Assembly: GCF_016793825.1 (NCBI RefSeq) | Contig: NZ_JAEULM010000048.1 | Location: 51,538-115,537, forward strand | Length of the DNA stretch: 64,000 bases | Direction: 5' to 3' | From: Sphingopyxis sp. | GTDB taxonomy: Bacteria; Pseudomonadota; Alphaproteobacteria; Sphingomonadales; Sphingomonadaceae | Part shown: piece by piece, positions 53,416 through 63,454 of the stretch | Layout of the letters: the number at the start of each line of letters is the position of its first letter | Position numbering within the stretch: the first letter of the stretch is position 1 | Program-made: the position numbers and the translations under genes | Notes under the pieces: model-generated | Seen by the model: only the letters and a program-made list of their open reading frames with translations | The model's database searches: none | What the model was told of the DNA's origin: nothing

Positions 53416-56174
53416 ACCCGGCGCAGCTACAGACCGGCGATCTTGTTCGGGCACGAGGCCGCGAATGGATCGTTCTTGGGAAGCCAGCTGAGGGCTTGGT
53501 TCGGGTTCGTCCTCTGTCGGGTTCGGAAGAGGATGCCATTACTTTCGCGCCGACGCTGGAGACCAGCCCGATCACAAGCGCGGAGTTCGGGCATCCGACT
53601 GTAGACCAAGTTGACACGCAGGAAGCGGCTCAATTGCTAGCGGATGGACTACGGCTGTCATTGCGCCGCGGGGCAGGACCCTTCCGCAGCGCGGCGCATC
53701 TTGGCGTGGAGCCGCGCGCCTATCAGCTCGTGCCGCTTCTGATGGCGCTGCGCCAGGATGTAAAGCGGCTGCTGATTGCCGACGATGTCGGCATCGGAAA
53801 AACAATCGAAGCAGGAATGATTCTTCGCGAGATGATCGATCGCGGCGAAGTTGATCGCTTCACCGTTTTGTGTCCGCCCCATCTGGTCGAACAATGGGTT
53901 GAGGAGCTCGCGACCAAGTTCGACATCGATGCCGTCGCGGTAACTTCGGCTCGCGCAAGGTCGCTGGAGCGGGGGCTGGCAGTTTCGGAGAGTGTTTTTA
54001 ACGCCTACCCGGCAACGGTCGTCAGTTTGGACTATATCAAGGCAGAAGGGCGCCGCGCGGAGTTTGTTCGGGCCTGTCCCAACTTCGTGATCGTCGATGA
54101 GGCGCATGCGTGCGTCGGCGGCGGGGAAGGGGGCACGCAGCAGCGTTACGCGGTGCTGCGCGAGCTGGCGCAGGATGCCGAGCGCCACCTGCTGCTGCTC
54201 ACCGCGACCCCGCACAGTGGCGACCAAGAGGCGTTCCAGCGGCTGCTCGGCCTGCTCGACCCCCTGCTCGCCACGCCGGAACACAGCGAGACGTGGCGCC
54301 GTCGCCTCGCCCGGCATTTCGTGCAGCGCCGCCGTCCCGACATTCAGGACGCGTGGAACGAAAAGCGCGCCTTCGCCAAGGCTGAAACGGCCGAGCTGCC
54401 CTATCAGCTGGTCGGCCAGCATCTCACGTTTCAGGAAGACGTACTCGACTATTGCGTCGGCGTCGCCACGCGGGCGGATGGCGAGCGGGCGCGGCGGCTC
54501 GCCTTCTGGGGCACGCTGGCCCTGATGCGCTGCGTCGGGTCGTCGCCCGCGGCCGCCGCAAGCGCGCTGCGCAACCGGCTGGGCGGGATGGCGGAAGAAG
54601 CCGCACTCGAACCGGTCCTGATGGATGAGGACGAAGGCACGTTCAGCGACACTGATGTCGAGCCGGGCACCGCGCTCGACGGCGAGGAACGCGACGCGCT
54701 CGAAAAACTGATCGCCCAGGCCGATGCGCTGACCGACAAGCCGGACGAAGACCCCAAGCTGCGCGCGCTGATCCGCGAGCTCAAGAAGCTGATCGCCATG
54801 GGCGCGCGCCCGGTGGTGTTCTGCCGCTTCATCTCAACCGCCGAGGCGGTGGGCGAGGCGTTGCGCGCCGCGTTCAAAAAATATGATGTGCAGGTCGTCA
54901 CCGGCCGTCTGACCCCGGAGGAACGCCGCGCACGCGTCGATGCGATGAGCGGCAGCGAGCACCGCATTCTGGTCGCCACCGATTGCCTGTCCGAAGGCAT
55001 CAACCTGCAGATGCTGTTCAACGCGGTCGTCCATTACGACCTCAACTGGAACCCGACCCGACACCAGCAGCGCGAGGGACGCGTCGATCGGTTCGGTCAG
55101 CAATCGCCGACTGTATGGTCGCTGATGATGTTCGGCGAGAATTCGATGATCGACGGCGCGGTGATCGAAGTGATCACAAGCAAGGCCAAACGCATCCGCG
55201 AAGCGACCGGCGTCACCGTGCCGGTGCCCGAGGATAGCGCCAGCGTGACGAGCGCGCTGATGCAGGCGATGCTGCTGCGATCGAAATCGCCGCGGGCGCA
55301 GGGCGCATTCGATTTCGGCGGGGCGGCACCATCGGTCGAGACGGTGTGGCGCGACGCCGAGGAGAATATGAAGAAGAGCCGCGCGATCTATGCCCAGAAC
55401 GCGCTGAACCCGGACGAGGTGCTGCCCGAATGGCGGCGGATGCGCGCGCTGAATGGCGGACCGGCGGAAGTCGAGCGCTTCACCCGCCGCGCGTTGAGCC
55501 GCATCGCGCAGGGCGGGATCGGCGCGCAGGAGCCGCATTGGCGCGTCAATTACGACCGCCTGCCGCAACGGCTGCGCGAACGGCTTGAGGCGCGCGGGCT
55601 GACTGGCAGCCGCCTGATCAGTTTCGAGGATATGCCTCCGCCCGACGTGGCGCATGTCGGGCGCGTCCACCCGCTGGTGGCGATGCTGGCCGAGTCGATG
55701 GCAGAGGGCGCGCTCGATCCGCGCGGGGTCGATGGCCCGGTGGCGCTGGGCCGCGCCGGGGCATGGCGCACGCGCGCGGTGAGCAAGCTGACGCACATCC
55801 TGTTGCTGCGGCTGCGCTTCACATTGGTGACGAGCGGGCGGCGCACGCTGCTGGCCGAGGAAGCCACCGCGATCGCGTTCGACGGCGCGGGCGAAGTGGC
55901 GAGCGGCGAGCCGGCGCTGGCGCTGCTGGAGGCGCAGGCGTCGGGCAATCTCGACCCCGCCATCATCGCACGACAGGTCGAGGCGGCGCGCGCTCGCATG
56001 GGCGAGCATGAGGGTGCGACCCGTGCCTATGCCACTTCACGCGCCACAACGCTCGGCGAAGACCATGATCGCGTGAAGGCGGCGACGGCGGGTGCGGGCA
56101 GCACCACACAAGTCGCGCCGGTCGGCACGGCGGACGTCATCGGCCTGTATGTCCTGGTCCCGGAGGCGAACTGA
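53412..56174 (+). CDS. SNF2-like helicase resembling DISARM DrmD
   Basis: A 920-residue Swi2/Snf2 helicase. It has a small N-terminal barrel-like segment (LQTGDLVRARGREWIVLGKP) and ATPase motifs LLIADDVGIGKTIEAGMILR (about 120-139), FVIVDEAHACVG (DEAH, 229-232) and LLLLTATPHSG. The C lobe has ATDCLSEGINLQMLFNAVVH and TRHQQREGRVDRFGQQSPT. An N-terminal segment of this kind plus this length fits DrmD of class 1 DISARM. The ATG overlaps the helicase stop; the TGA overlaps the methylase ATG by one base. The codon third positions become strikingly G/C-rich after about 54100, unlike the first 680 bases, suggesting a recombination joint inside the gene. Confidence 0.84.
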   Translation: MNPAQLQTGDLVRARGREWIVLGKPAEGLVRVRPLSGSEEDAITFAPTLETSPITSAEFGHPTVDQVDTQEAAQLLADGLRLSLRRGAGPFRSAAHLGVEPRAYQLVPLLMALRQDVKRLLIADDVGIGKTIEAGMILREMIDRGEVDRFTVLCPPHLVEQWVEELATKFDIDAVAVTSARARSLERGLAVSESVFNAYPATVVSLDYIKAEGRRAEFVRACPNFVIVDEAHACVGGGEGGTQQRYAVLRELAQDAERHLLLLTATPHSGDQEAFQRLLGLLDPLLATPEHSETWRRRLARHFVQRRRPDIQDAWNEKRAFAKAETAELPYQLVGQHLTFQEDVLDYCVGVATRADGERARRLAFWGTLALMRCVGSSPAAAASALRNRLGGMAEEAALEPVLMDEDEGTFSDTDVEPGTALDGEERDALEKLIAQADALTDKPDEDPKLRALIRELKKLIAMGARPVVFCRFISTAEAVGEALRAAFKKYDVQVVTGRLTPEERRARVDAMSGSEHRILVATDCLSEGINLQMLFNAVVHYDLNWNPTRHQQREGRVDRFGQQSPTVWSLMMFGENSMIDGAVIEVITSKAKRIREATGVTVPVPEDSASVTSALMQAMLLRSKSPRAQGAFDFGGAAPSVETVWRDAEENMKKSRAIYAQNALNPDEVLPEWRRMRALNGGPAEVERFTRRALSRIAQGGIGAQEPHWRVNYDRLPQRLRERLEARGLTGSRLISFEDMPPPDVAHVGRVHPLVAMLAESMAEGALDPRGVDGPVALGRAGAWRTRAVSKLTHILLLRLRFTLVTSGRRTLLAEEATAIAFDGAGEVASGEPALALLEAQASGNLDPAIIARQVEAARARMGEHEGATRAYATSRATTLGEDHDRVKAATAGAGSTTQVAPVGTADVIGLYVLVPEAN

Positions 56175-59100
56175 TGGCGCGCGCCATCAAACGCGCCGCC
56201 GAACTCGGCCTAGAAGCGATCACCATCGAAGGCGGGCTGATCGCGCCCGAACAGGTCGCGGCGATCGCCGGCGCGACGCGCGACGCGAAGCTCGCCGCAA
56301 GTTACGACGTGCCCAAGGGCTTGACGCTGGCCGACGAAATCTCGCGCTACTTCCGCATCGGCCAGGGTATCTGGCGCGATTATGCGAAGATCGAGGTGCC
56401 GACGACGAGCCAGACCGCGGCGTTCGTGCGCGAGCTGCTGGCAGGCGCATTCGGGTTCGGCGACCTAACCGGGCCGGTCGATCGGCAGGACGGCACGCGC
56501 CGGTATCGCATCGCGCTGGAAGCCCGTGACGGGCGCGTGCCGATCATTGTCGCGCCGCCATCGTTCGAGGGAACGCGCTTCAACGGCTTCAACCGCGCGC
56601 TACCCGAATTCGGCGACGGCAATGAGGGCCGCGCGCGGCGGGCGCCGATCGTGCTGTTGCAGGACTGGCTCAACCATGCCGACCATGCGCTGTGGGGGCT
56701 GGTGTTCGCCGGCGACAAGGTGCGGTTGATGCGCGACAATGCCAGCCTGACGCGCGGGGCGTGGATCGAGGCCGATCTGGGCGCGATGTTCCGCGATGAG
56801 ATGTTTGCAGACTTCACCGCCTGGTGGCTGCTCACCCATGCCAGCCGCTTTGGCAGTGCCGGCACGCTGTCGTCCGCCGCGCCGCTGGAACAGGCGCGGG
56901 AGGCGGGGCTGAAAGAGGGCACCGCCGCGCGCGACCGGCTGGGCCGAAATGTCGCGGAGGCGCTGCGCGAACTGGGCGCGGGTCTGATCGAGGCGAACCC
57001 GCAACTGCGCGACCAGATCGCCACCGATCCCGCCGCGACGATGCGGTTGTTCGAGGAGCTGTTGCGCACCGTCTATCGCCTGATCTTCCTGGCGGTGGCG
57101 GAGGAGCGCGACCTGCTCCACCCGCGCACCACCGGGCGCGACGCGCGCAACCTCTACGCCGACAGCTACAGCTTCGCATTCTGGCGCGCGCGCTCGGCCC
57201 GCCGCACGGCGTATGACGCGCACCATGATGCGTGGGAGGGGATGAAGGTCACGCTCGCCGCGCTGGAACAGGGGCAGTCGCTGCTCGGCCTCCCAGCGCT
57301 GGGCGGGCTGTTCGCGCGGGGCGGCACGCCGGTGCTGAATGCCGCCAGCATTCCCAATCGCCGCTTCCTTCGCGCGGTGTGGAATTTGGGCTTCGTGCTG
57401 ATCGACAGCCGGCTGACGCGGATCAACTGGCGCGACATGCGCACCGAAGAGCTAGGCAGCGTCTATGAAGGGTTGCTGGAGCTGCGCCCGTCGCTGAGCA
57501 TGGCGGGCGAGTTCGAGCTGGCGTCGGTCAAGGGCAATGACCGCAAGACCAGTGGCAGCTATTACACGCCCGACAGCCTGGTCGAAACGCTGCTCGACAG
57601 CGCGCTCGACCCGGTGCTGGAGCATGCCGAGGCCAATGGCGGCGCGGACGCCATTCTGAACCTGAAGGTCATCGATCCTGCCTGTGGATCGGGGCACTTT
57701 CTACTCGGCGCGGCGCGGCGCATGGCGGGGAAGGTTGCGGCGCTGCGCAACCCCGATGCGCCGGACGAGCAGGCCGCGCTGCGCGATGTCGTCAGCCGCT
57801 GCATCCACGGCGTCGATCGCAACCCCATGGCGGTCGAGCTGGCCAAGGTGGCGCTGTGGATCGAGAGTGTGTCGCCGGGGCAGCCGCTGGGCTTTCTCGA
57901 CGCGAATATTCGCTGCGGCGACGCGCTGCTCGGCGTGTTCGACCTCGACGTGCTGGAGGACGGCGTGCCGGATGCGGCCTACAAGCCGCTGACCGGCGAC
58001 GACAAGACGGCCGCCAAATATTATGCGCAGCAGAACAAGGCGGCGAAGAAGGGGCAGGGCCAGTTCGACTGGGCCGGCGGTACCGGCGCTATGCCGCCGC
58101 GCAAGCTGGCCGCCAACCTCTCCACCATCCGCCGGATGCCCGAGGATACGGTGGGGCAGGTCGAGAAGAAGCGCGAAGCCTATGAGGCGTGGCGGCGCGA
58201 TCCGGCGCGCTATGCGACGCGCGTCGCGTGCGACCTGTATGTCGCGGCGTTCCTGTTGCCCAAGACCGAGGTGCCGCTCAACCACGGGCGCAACATGGTG
58301 CCGACCACGGCGGAGGTGCGGACCAAGTTGGGCGGCGGGCAGGTCTATGGCGCGCTGGAGGCGGCGGCCGTCGATTCCGCAGCGGCGGCGCGTGTCCTGC
58401 ACTGGCCACTGGCGTTCCCCGATGTAATGTTCGAGCGCGGCGGTTTCGACGTGGTGCTGGGCAACCCGCCATGGGAGCGGATCAAGCTGCAGGAGCAGGA
58501 GTTCTTCGCCGGCACGGCGGTGGCCGATGCGCCCAATGCGGCGGCGCGCACGCGGATGATCGCGGAACTGGGCCGCGCCGAGCCGGGGACGCCCGACCGC
58601 GCGATGTTCGACGCGTTCCAGATCGCCAAGCGCGTGGCCGAGGCGACCAGCGCCTTTGCCCGCGTGTCGGGCGATGAGGGCGGGCGCTATGCCTATACTG
58701 GCACTGGCGACGTCAATACCTATGCGCTGTTCGCGGAGCATTTCTTGAACCTGACGCGCGAGGGCGGGCGGGCGGGGGTGATCGTGCCGACCGGTATCGC
58801 CACTGATGCCACGACCGCGCCGTTCTTCGGGCATCTGGTGAGCGATCGGCGGCTGGCCCGTCTGTCCGACTTCGAGAACAGCGGGCCGCTATTTCCCGGC
58901 GTCCATCGCAGCTTTAAATTCAGCCTGCTCACCATTTCGGGCGGGGGCGGGAGTGGGGTGCGCGAGGCGCAGTTCGCCTTCTTCCTCACCGATCCCGCGC
59001 AGTTGGAGGACGCCCGCCGTCACTTCACCCTGTCTCCGGGCGAGATCGCGCGGATCAATCCGAACAGTCGGACCGCTCCCGTATTTCGCTCGCAAGAGGA

Positions 59101-60628
59101 TGCCCGCCTGACCACTGAGATCTACGGCCGCATGCCTGTGCTAACTGAAGACGGAAGCGGCGAAGGCGGCAATCCGTGGCGGTTCGAATACATGACCAAG
59201 ATGTTCGATATGGCGGACAGCAGCGCGCTGTTTCGTGATGCCGAGCAGCTCGCTGCCGAGGGCTGGATGCGCGAGGGGAGCGATTGGATCAAATCCTTGC
59301 CGGCACGTCAGGATCGCTTTGTCCCACTCTACGAAGCCAAGATGATCGATCTGTTTGATCATCGAGCAGGAAGTTACGAGGGTAGAGCCGATGGTCGCGG
59401 ATCGCGCGTTCTGCCCGATGTCACGTTGTCTCAACATGCTGATCCGGCGTATGAGGTGACACCCTACTACTGGATCAAATCGCAACTTTTGGAAGATCGG
59501 CTAAGCAATCGATCTTGGTCATACCCATTCCTGATTGGCTGGAAAGACGTTACGACGGCAACAACAGAGCGAACGACGATCATTTCTACAATACCACGCT
59601 GGGCGGTGGGCCATACGATTCGGATCATGTTTGTGGCCGCCTCTATTGCTCACCCCATCGTGCTGGTAGCGAACCTTTCATCGGTTGTTAGCGACTATGT
59701 TGTTCGTCAGAAGCTGAGCTACCTTCATCTGACGGTGGAGATCCTCAAGCAGATACCGGTCCTCCCCCCCACCGCCTACACTGAAGCCGACCTCGCCTTC
59801 ATCGTGCCGCGCGTGCTGGAGCTGACCTATACCAGCCATGCCATGGCCCCCTTCGCGCTCGATCTTGGCTATGACGGCGCGCCCTTTGCGTGGGACGAGG
59901 ATCGGCGTGCGCAGCTGCGCGCCGAGCTCGATGCCTGGTATGCGCTCGCTTATGGCCTGACCCGCGACGAGCTGCGCTATGTGCTCGATCCCAAGGACGT
60001 GATGGGCGCTGAATACCCATCCGAAACCTTCCGGGTCCTCCAGAAGAACGAGATTGCCAAATATGGCGAGTATCGCACGCAGCGCCTCGTCCTCGCCGCC
60101 TATGACGCGCAGGCTGCAGCCGCGCCCGATACGGCCTCGCTCGCAGATGGGCATTGGCAGTGCGCAATCAACGATGAGTTGGACGTGCGTTTGCTCCTTG
60201 CCGCTATCGTGAAGCGGATGCGACAGCCCCGTCCGCTTCGCGAGGTGAAGTTCGCATTTCTTTACGCAGCGCAGCCTCATCTGCTGATGCCCCATCTCAC
60301 TTCCGTGGCAGCAGCGGAGTGGCGGCGGCTTGTCGGCGATGCCGCTGCGCTGCCCGTTTCGGCAAGTGTGCCGTCTTTCTCGGCTTCGCGGCTTGTGCTT
60401 TTCGTTCCCGCACAGGCGCAACTCGCGGCGCGGCGAGCATGGCGCTATGATGTCGAATCCGCGACCGTCGATCGGGGAGCCGCAATCTATGACAATCCGC
60501 TGCCGCCATGGGCGGAAGGCCGCGCTGACTTCGTTTGGCATGCGCTGCGTTCGATCGATCTCAATGCGGCAACTGCCACGTTGAGCCATATGGAGCAGAC
60601 CTTCGTTGCCCAAGCCGCCGTTGCCTGA
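56174..60628 (+). CDS. Eco57I-like class adenine-specific DNA methylase (DrmMI-like)
   Basis: A 1484-residue N6-adenine methyltransferase. A long N-terminal region (1-450) precedes SGSYYTPDSLVETLL (about 458) and motif I VIDPACGSGHFLLGAARRMA (Asp501). CIHGVDRNPMAVELAKVALW follows, and motif IV is VVLGNPPWERIKLQEQEFFA (NPPW, about 764-767). The later part (about 970-1195) is probably the target recognition domain. In class 1 DISARM a methylase of this size (DrmMI) marks self DNA. The segment coding 970-1195 is clearly less GC-rich than its flanks, suggesting exchange of the specificity domain. No separate endonuclease domain was recognised. Confidence 0.86.
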   Translation: MARAIKRAAELGLEAITIEGGLIAPEQVAAIAGATRDAKLAASYDVPKGLTLADEISRYFRIGQGIWRDYAKIEVPTTSQTAAFVRELLAGAFGFGDLTGPVDRQDGTRRYRIALEARDGRVPIIVAPPSFEGTRFNGFNRALPEFGDGNEGRARRAPIVLLQDWLNHADHALWGLVFAGDKVRLMRDNASLTRGAWIEADLGAMFRDEMFADFTAWWLLTHASRFGSAGTLSSAAPLEQAREAGLKEGTAARDRLGRNVAEALRELGAGLIEANPQLRDQIATDPAATMRLFEELLRTVYRLIFLAVAEERDLLHPRTTGRDARNLYADSYSFAFWRARSARRTAYDAHHDAWEGMKVTLAALEQGQSLLGLPALGGLFARGGTPVLNAASIPNRRFLRAVWNLGFVLIDSRLTRINWRDMRTEELGSVYEGLLELRPSLSMAGEFELASVKGNDRKTSGSYYTPDSLVETLLDSALDPVLEHAEANGGADAILNLKVIDPACGSGHFLLGAARRMAGKVAALRNPDAPDEQAALRDVVSRCIHGVDRNPMAVELAKVALWIESVSPGQPLGFLDANIRCGDALLGVFDLDVLEDGVPDAAYKPLTGDDKTAAKYYAQQNKAAKKGQGQFDWAGGTGAMPPRKLAANLSTIRRMPEDTVGQVEKKREAYEAWRRDPARYATRVACDLYVAAFLLPKTEVPLNHGRNMVPTTAEVRTKLGGGQVYGALEAAAVDSAAAARVLHWPLAFPDVMFERGGFDVVLGNPPWERIKLQEQEFFAGTAVADAPNAAARTRMIAELGRAEPGTPDRAMFDAFQIAKRVAEATSAFARVSGDEGGRYAYTGTGDVNTYALFAEHFLNLTREGGRAGVIVPTGIATDATTAPFFGHLVSDRRLARLSDFENSGPLFPGVHRSFKFSLLTISGGGGSGVREAQFAFFLTDPAQLEDARRHFTLSPGEIARINPNSRTAPVFRSQEDARLTTEIYGRMPVLTEDGSGEGGNPWRFEYMTKMFDMADSSALFRDAEQLAAEGWMREGSDWIKSLPARQDRFVPLYEAKMIDLFDHRAGSYEGRADGRGSRVLPDVTLSQHADPAYEVTPYYWIKSQLLEDRLSNRSWSYPFLIGWKDVTTATTERTTIISTIPRWAVGHTIRIMFVAASIAHPIVLVANLSSVVSDYVVRQKLSYLHLTVEILKQIPVLPPTAYTEADLAFIVPRVLELTYTSHAMAPFALDLGYDGAPFAWDEDRRAQLRAELDAWYALAYGLTRDELRYVLDPKDVMGAEYPSETFRVLQKNEIAKYGEYRTQRLVLAAYDAQAAAAPDTASLADGHWQCAINDELDVRLLLAAIVKRMRQPRPLREVKFAFLYAAQPHLLMPHLTSVAAAEWRRLVGDAAALPVSASVPSFSASRLVLFVPAQAQLAARRAWRYDVESATVDRGAAIYDNPLPPWAEGRADFVWHALRSIDLNAATATLSHMEQTFVAQAAVA

Positions 60629-62540
60629 TCTGTTCGCTCTGTCGCTCGACGGCTTTCAGCCGACCGGCGGCAATGGACCCCGTCTGTGGATCAGGCGGCT
60701 GGTAATCTGGAGCGCGATGAATGAGGCGCCGACCCAAGACATTCCGCTGCGCCCCGGCCTGAACATCGTCTGGTCCCCCGATGCTCAGGGGGAGGCTGGC
60801 CACATGGGGCATGGCGGGGGCAAGACCAGCTTCTGCCGCCTAATACGTTATTGTCTAGGTGAGGACAGCTATGGCACCGACGCTCAGCGCCAGCGAATTG
60901 CCAATGCGTTGCCTGACGCGCATGTCGGCGCTGAGATCATGCTTGATGGCGAATTGTGGAATGTCATTCGTCCGATAGGCGCTGGTGCCGGAAGCGGCAG
61001 GCATTATGCACAAATAGGCGGATCACTGGATCTCTTGGCGAAGGGAGAGATTCCCAACTCGACCGTCAGTCCGCTACGGCAGGCGATCGCGCGCGCAATA
61101 ATGCCCTCGGCGGCACAACATATGCCAATCGGAAGCAGCCTTGATGACGCTTGGGAATTGGCGCTCGCTTGGCTGACGCGCGATCAGGAATGCCGCCTGC
61201 TCGATATCCTCGATTGGCGCGCACCAGAAACCCAGTCGCGCTCTCCCTCTCGAAATATGTCCAAGCCAGACCGCGTCCGGGTGATCCGGCTGCTGCTGAA
61301 AGCACTCCAGCAGGGCGAAATTGACGCATTGAGGCGGGCGCAGGGACACAAGCGCAATGCCGAGGAGGCTGCACGGCGTAAACAGCGGGTTGAATGGGTC
61401 CGAGATGACGTTGCTCAAAACCTGCAGGATATGTTTGGAGGGGACCCCGGAGAAAATGCCACATTTGACCTATGGGCTGGAAAGGCAACCGCAGCAGCTA
61501 GTGCCGAAATGCTGCGCGCCGACCCGCAGATTGACCAGAAGTTGCAGGAGGCGAATAAACTTGTTGAGGACAAGGAAAGTGAGCTCCGGATAATCGAAGA
61601 CCGCCTCATCGAAATCGATGCTGCGTTGCCAGAGATCTCTTCCAGTATCCAAATGTTCGATGACAAGATGCCGCGGGCGGCATCGAGCGCTCAGGATGCC
61701 TCGGATCCTTTATGTCCGACTTGTGGTCAGTCTGTACCACCTGGAGCCCAAGATTTTATCGATCAGCAAAATGCGTTTCTGGAAATGCTTCGCGAAGAGC
61801 ACGGGAAGGCAATTGAGCGGAAACAGGCGCTGGTCACTGAACAAAATGCGTTGAAACCGGATCGCGCGCTCGCAAATCAGAAGGTTGAACAGGCAAAAGC
61901 GGCGCTCAAGTCACTCGAACAGGCCGCCAAAGCGTCGAAGGAAGCGCTCGCTTCGGCGACCGGCTACGTTACGTTGACGAAGCGATATCCCCAATACCTC
62001 GCTGAAATCTCCAAGCACGAAGCAGATGCGCAAAGCGAAGCCGCTGCGGAGGCCGGCGAACGAAACTCGGCCGCAGCCATTCGTCAGGCTGCTCAAGGAA
62101 TTGTGGATCGACTGTCGGTCTTATTCGGTATGACGATACGCTTCCTCGTACCCGAGGGCGCGCAAGGCAGTGTGCAGCTTAATGAAAATGGCATTCAGCC
62201 AATGGTTTCTCTGCATGGTGATTTGACAACCGCCGCCGTAGACTCGCTGAAAGTGGTCGCATTCGACTTGGCTGCCCTTTTGTTGACGCTGGAGGGCAAG
62301 ACCGAATTGCCTGGCTTCTGGTTGCATGACAGCCCCCGCGAGGCAGACTTGGGCCTTGGCATCTACCATCGAATCTTCGAGCTGGCACTGTGGCTTGAGG
62401 GTCAGGCTGACAAGCCGCAGTTTCAATACATCCTCACCACCACGACAGCTCCACCTGAGAACCTGCAAGAGCGGCCTTGGACAGTGCTGAAGTTGAGCAG
62501 CGCACCACCGGACTCGCGCCTCTTCCGGCAGGATCTTTGA
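60606..62540 (+). CDS. Rad50/SMC-like ATPase with zinc hook (DUF3732-like)
   Basis: A 644-residue ATPase. The N-terminal strand LWIRRLVIWSAMNEAPTQDI leads to Walker A GHGGGKTSFCRLIRYCLG (about 68-85). The middle (about 230-520) is coiled coil, broken by a CPTCGQSV zinc hook (Cys370, Cys373). The C-terminal Walker B region reads LPGFWLHDSPREADLGLGIY (about 568-587), with HDSPRE as in DUF3732 proteins. Architecture implies DNA-bridging or end-sensing like Rad50 or the SMC component of Lamassu. It overlaps the methylase by 23 bases and starts with TTG, with GGAG ten bases upstream; later TTG or ATG (60718) starts are possible. Confidence 0.78.
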   Translation: MPKPPLPDLFALSLDGFQPTGGNGPRLWIRRLVIWSAMNEAPTQDIPLRPGLNIVWSPDAQGEAGHMGHGGGKTSFCRLIRYCLGEDSYGTDAQRQRIANALPDAHVGAEIMLDGELWNVIRPIGAGAGSGRHYAQIGGSLDLLAKGEIPNSTVSPLRQAIARAIMPSAAQHMPIGSSLDDAWELALAWLTRDQECRLLDILDWRAPETQSRSPSRNMSKPDRVRVIRLLLKALQQGEIDALRRAQGHKRNAEEAARRKQRVEWVRDDVAQNLQDMFGGDPGENATFDLWAGKATAAASAEMLRADPQIDQKLQEANKLVEDKESELRIIEDRLIEIDAALPEISSSIQMFDDKMPRAASSAQDASDPLCPTCGQSVPPGAQDFIDQQNAFLEMLREEHGKAIERKQALVTEQNALKPDRALANQKVEQAKAALKSLEQAAKASKEALASATGYVTLTKRYPQYLAEISKHEADAQSEAAAEAGERNSAAAIRQAAQGIVDRLSVLFGMTIRFLVPEGAQGSVQLNENGIQPMVSLHGDLTTAAVDSLKVVAFDLAALLLTLEGKTELPGFWLHDSPREADLGLGIYHRIFELALWLEGQADKPQFQYILTTTTAPPENLQERPWTVLKLSSAPPDSRLFRQDL

Positions 62541-62543
62541 GGC

Positions 62544-63320
62544 GTGGTCTCGACCCAATCACGCATTCGCGTCATTCCGGCCGGACTCCGTTCCGAACTG
62601 AAGGAGGCTGCATTTAACCATGGCTATCGAAGTGAAAACGGTGAGGCTGATGGCTGGCTGTATTTCCGTTCAGATATAAGCGTCCCCGGGGAAATCGGAC
62701 TGGCAGTAGCAGAGGGCGGCAATGTGTGGTTCCTTTCTGTAGGACATCCCGGCGTTGCTGCAGAATTGAACGCGCCAGCCACGGTGCCTTTCCCACAGGG
62801 AATGCGAGCGGCATTTGCATTCTCAGATCAGAGCGCACTTCGCGACGCGCTGCACCGTACTTATGTACTCTCCTCGACGCTTCCCACGCTACCGCTCCAC
62901 GAGTTTGAAGCTGCGGTTGCGGGCTTGGGGGACACTGAGGCCGAACGCCTGACGCGAGTTCGCATAGGTCAGGATCATTTCCGCCGCGCTTTACTGGGCT
63001 ATTGGAACTCGAGGTGCCCGCTAACCGGGATAAGTGAGCCAGAGCTTTTGAGAGCGAGCCATATCGTGCCTTGGGCCGTATGTGAGAGCGACGCGGAGCG
63101 GCTCGACGTGCACAACGGGCTACTGCTTGCAGCGCATTGGGATGCAGCGTTTGACGCCGGTTTAGTGAGTTTTTCTGAATCTGGTCAGGCTCTTTTCAAA
63201 CCGCACTTAGGAGCGGAGGCTCTAATTGCGCTGCGACACCTTGATCTTACGGATGTTCCGCTAACAGCTGAGCACCGGCGTTATCTGTGTTGGCACCGGC
63301 GTCGGTATTCGTTTGACTGA
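62544..63320 (+). CDS. HNH endonuclease
   Basis: A 258-residue protein. The C-terminal half is an HNH nuclease of the type often found in restriction operons: HFRRALLGYWNSRCPLTGIS (about 145-164), LLRASHIVPWAVCESDAERL with the metal-binding His173, and DVHNGLLLAAHWDAAFDAGL with the Asn-containing HN pair (190-191). The N-terminal 120 residues are unassigned and could be a sensor or target-binding domain. It begins three bases after the ATPase stop with a GTG, so it belongs to the same operon and is the only clear nuclease in it. Confidence 0.88.
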   Translation: MVSTQSRIRVIPAGLRSELKEAAFNHGYRSENGEADGWLYFRSDISVPGEIGLAVAEGGNVWFLSVGHPGVAAELNAPATVPFPQGMRAAFAFSDQSALRDALHRTYVLSSTLPTLPLHEFEAAVAGLGDTEAERLTRVRIGQDHFRRALLGYWNSRCPLTGISEPELLRASHIVPWAVCESDAERLDVHNGLLLAAHWDAAFDAGLVSFSESGQALFKPHLGAEALIALRHLDLTDVPLTAEHRRYLCWHRRRYSFD

Positions 63321-63454
63321 ACTACCCCGCGAGACGTCGCAGCCCGACAGTCTCGATGATTCCTCCTTCCATTTTTGATTACCCAGACCCACAATTCGAA
63401 GCATCGCATGCCGCCGGGGCTATTCTGTAAGCGTGGTCAGGAAACCGCCATCGA

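Noticed and set aside
48349-63320. Dpd (7-deazaguanine DNA modification) system
   Set aside because: DpdJ/DpdE-like helicases could resemble the first two genes, but no DpdA-type transglycosylase or deazaguanine synthesis gene is present, and an adenine methylase is.
48349-63320. Complete canonical DISARM
   Set aside because: No separate drmB or drmC (PLD) gene is present and two extra genes are; called DISARM-like only.
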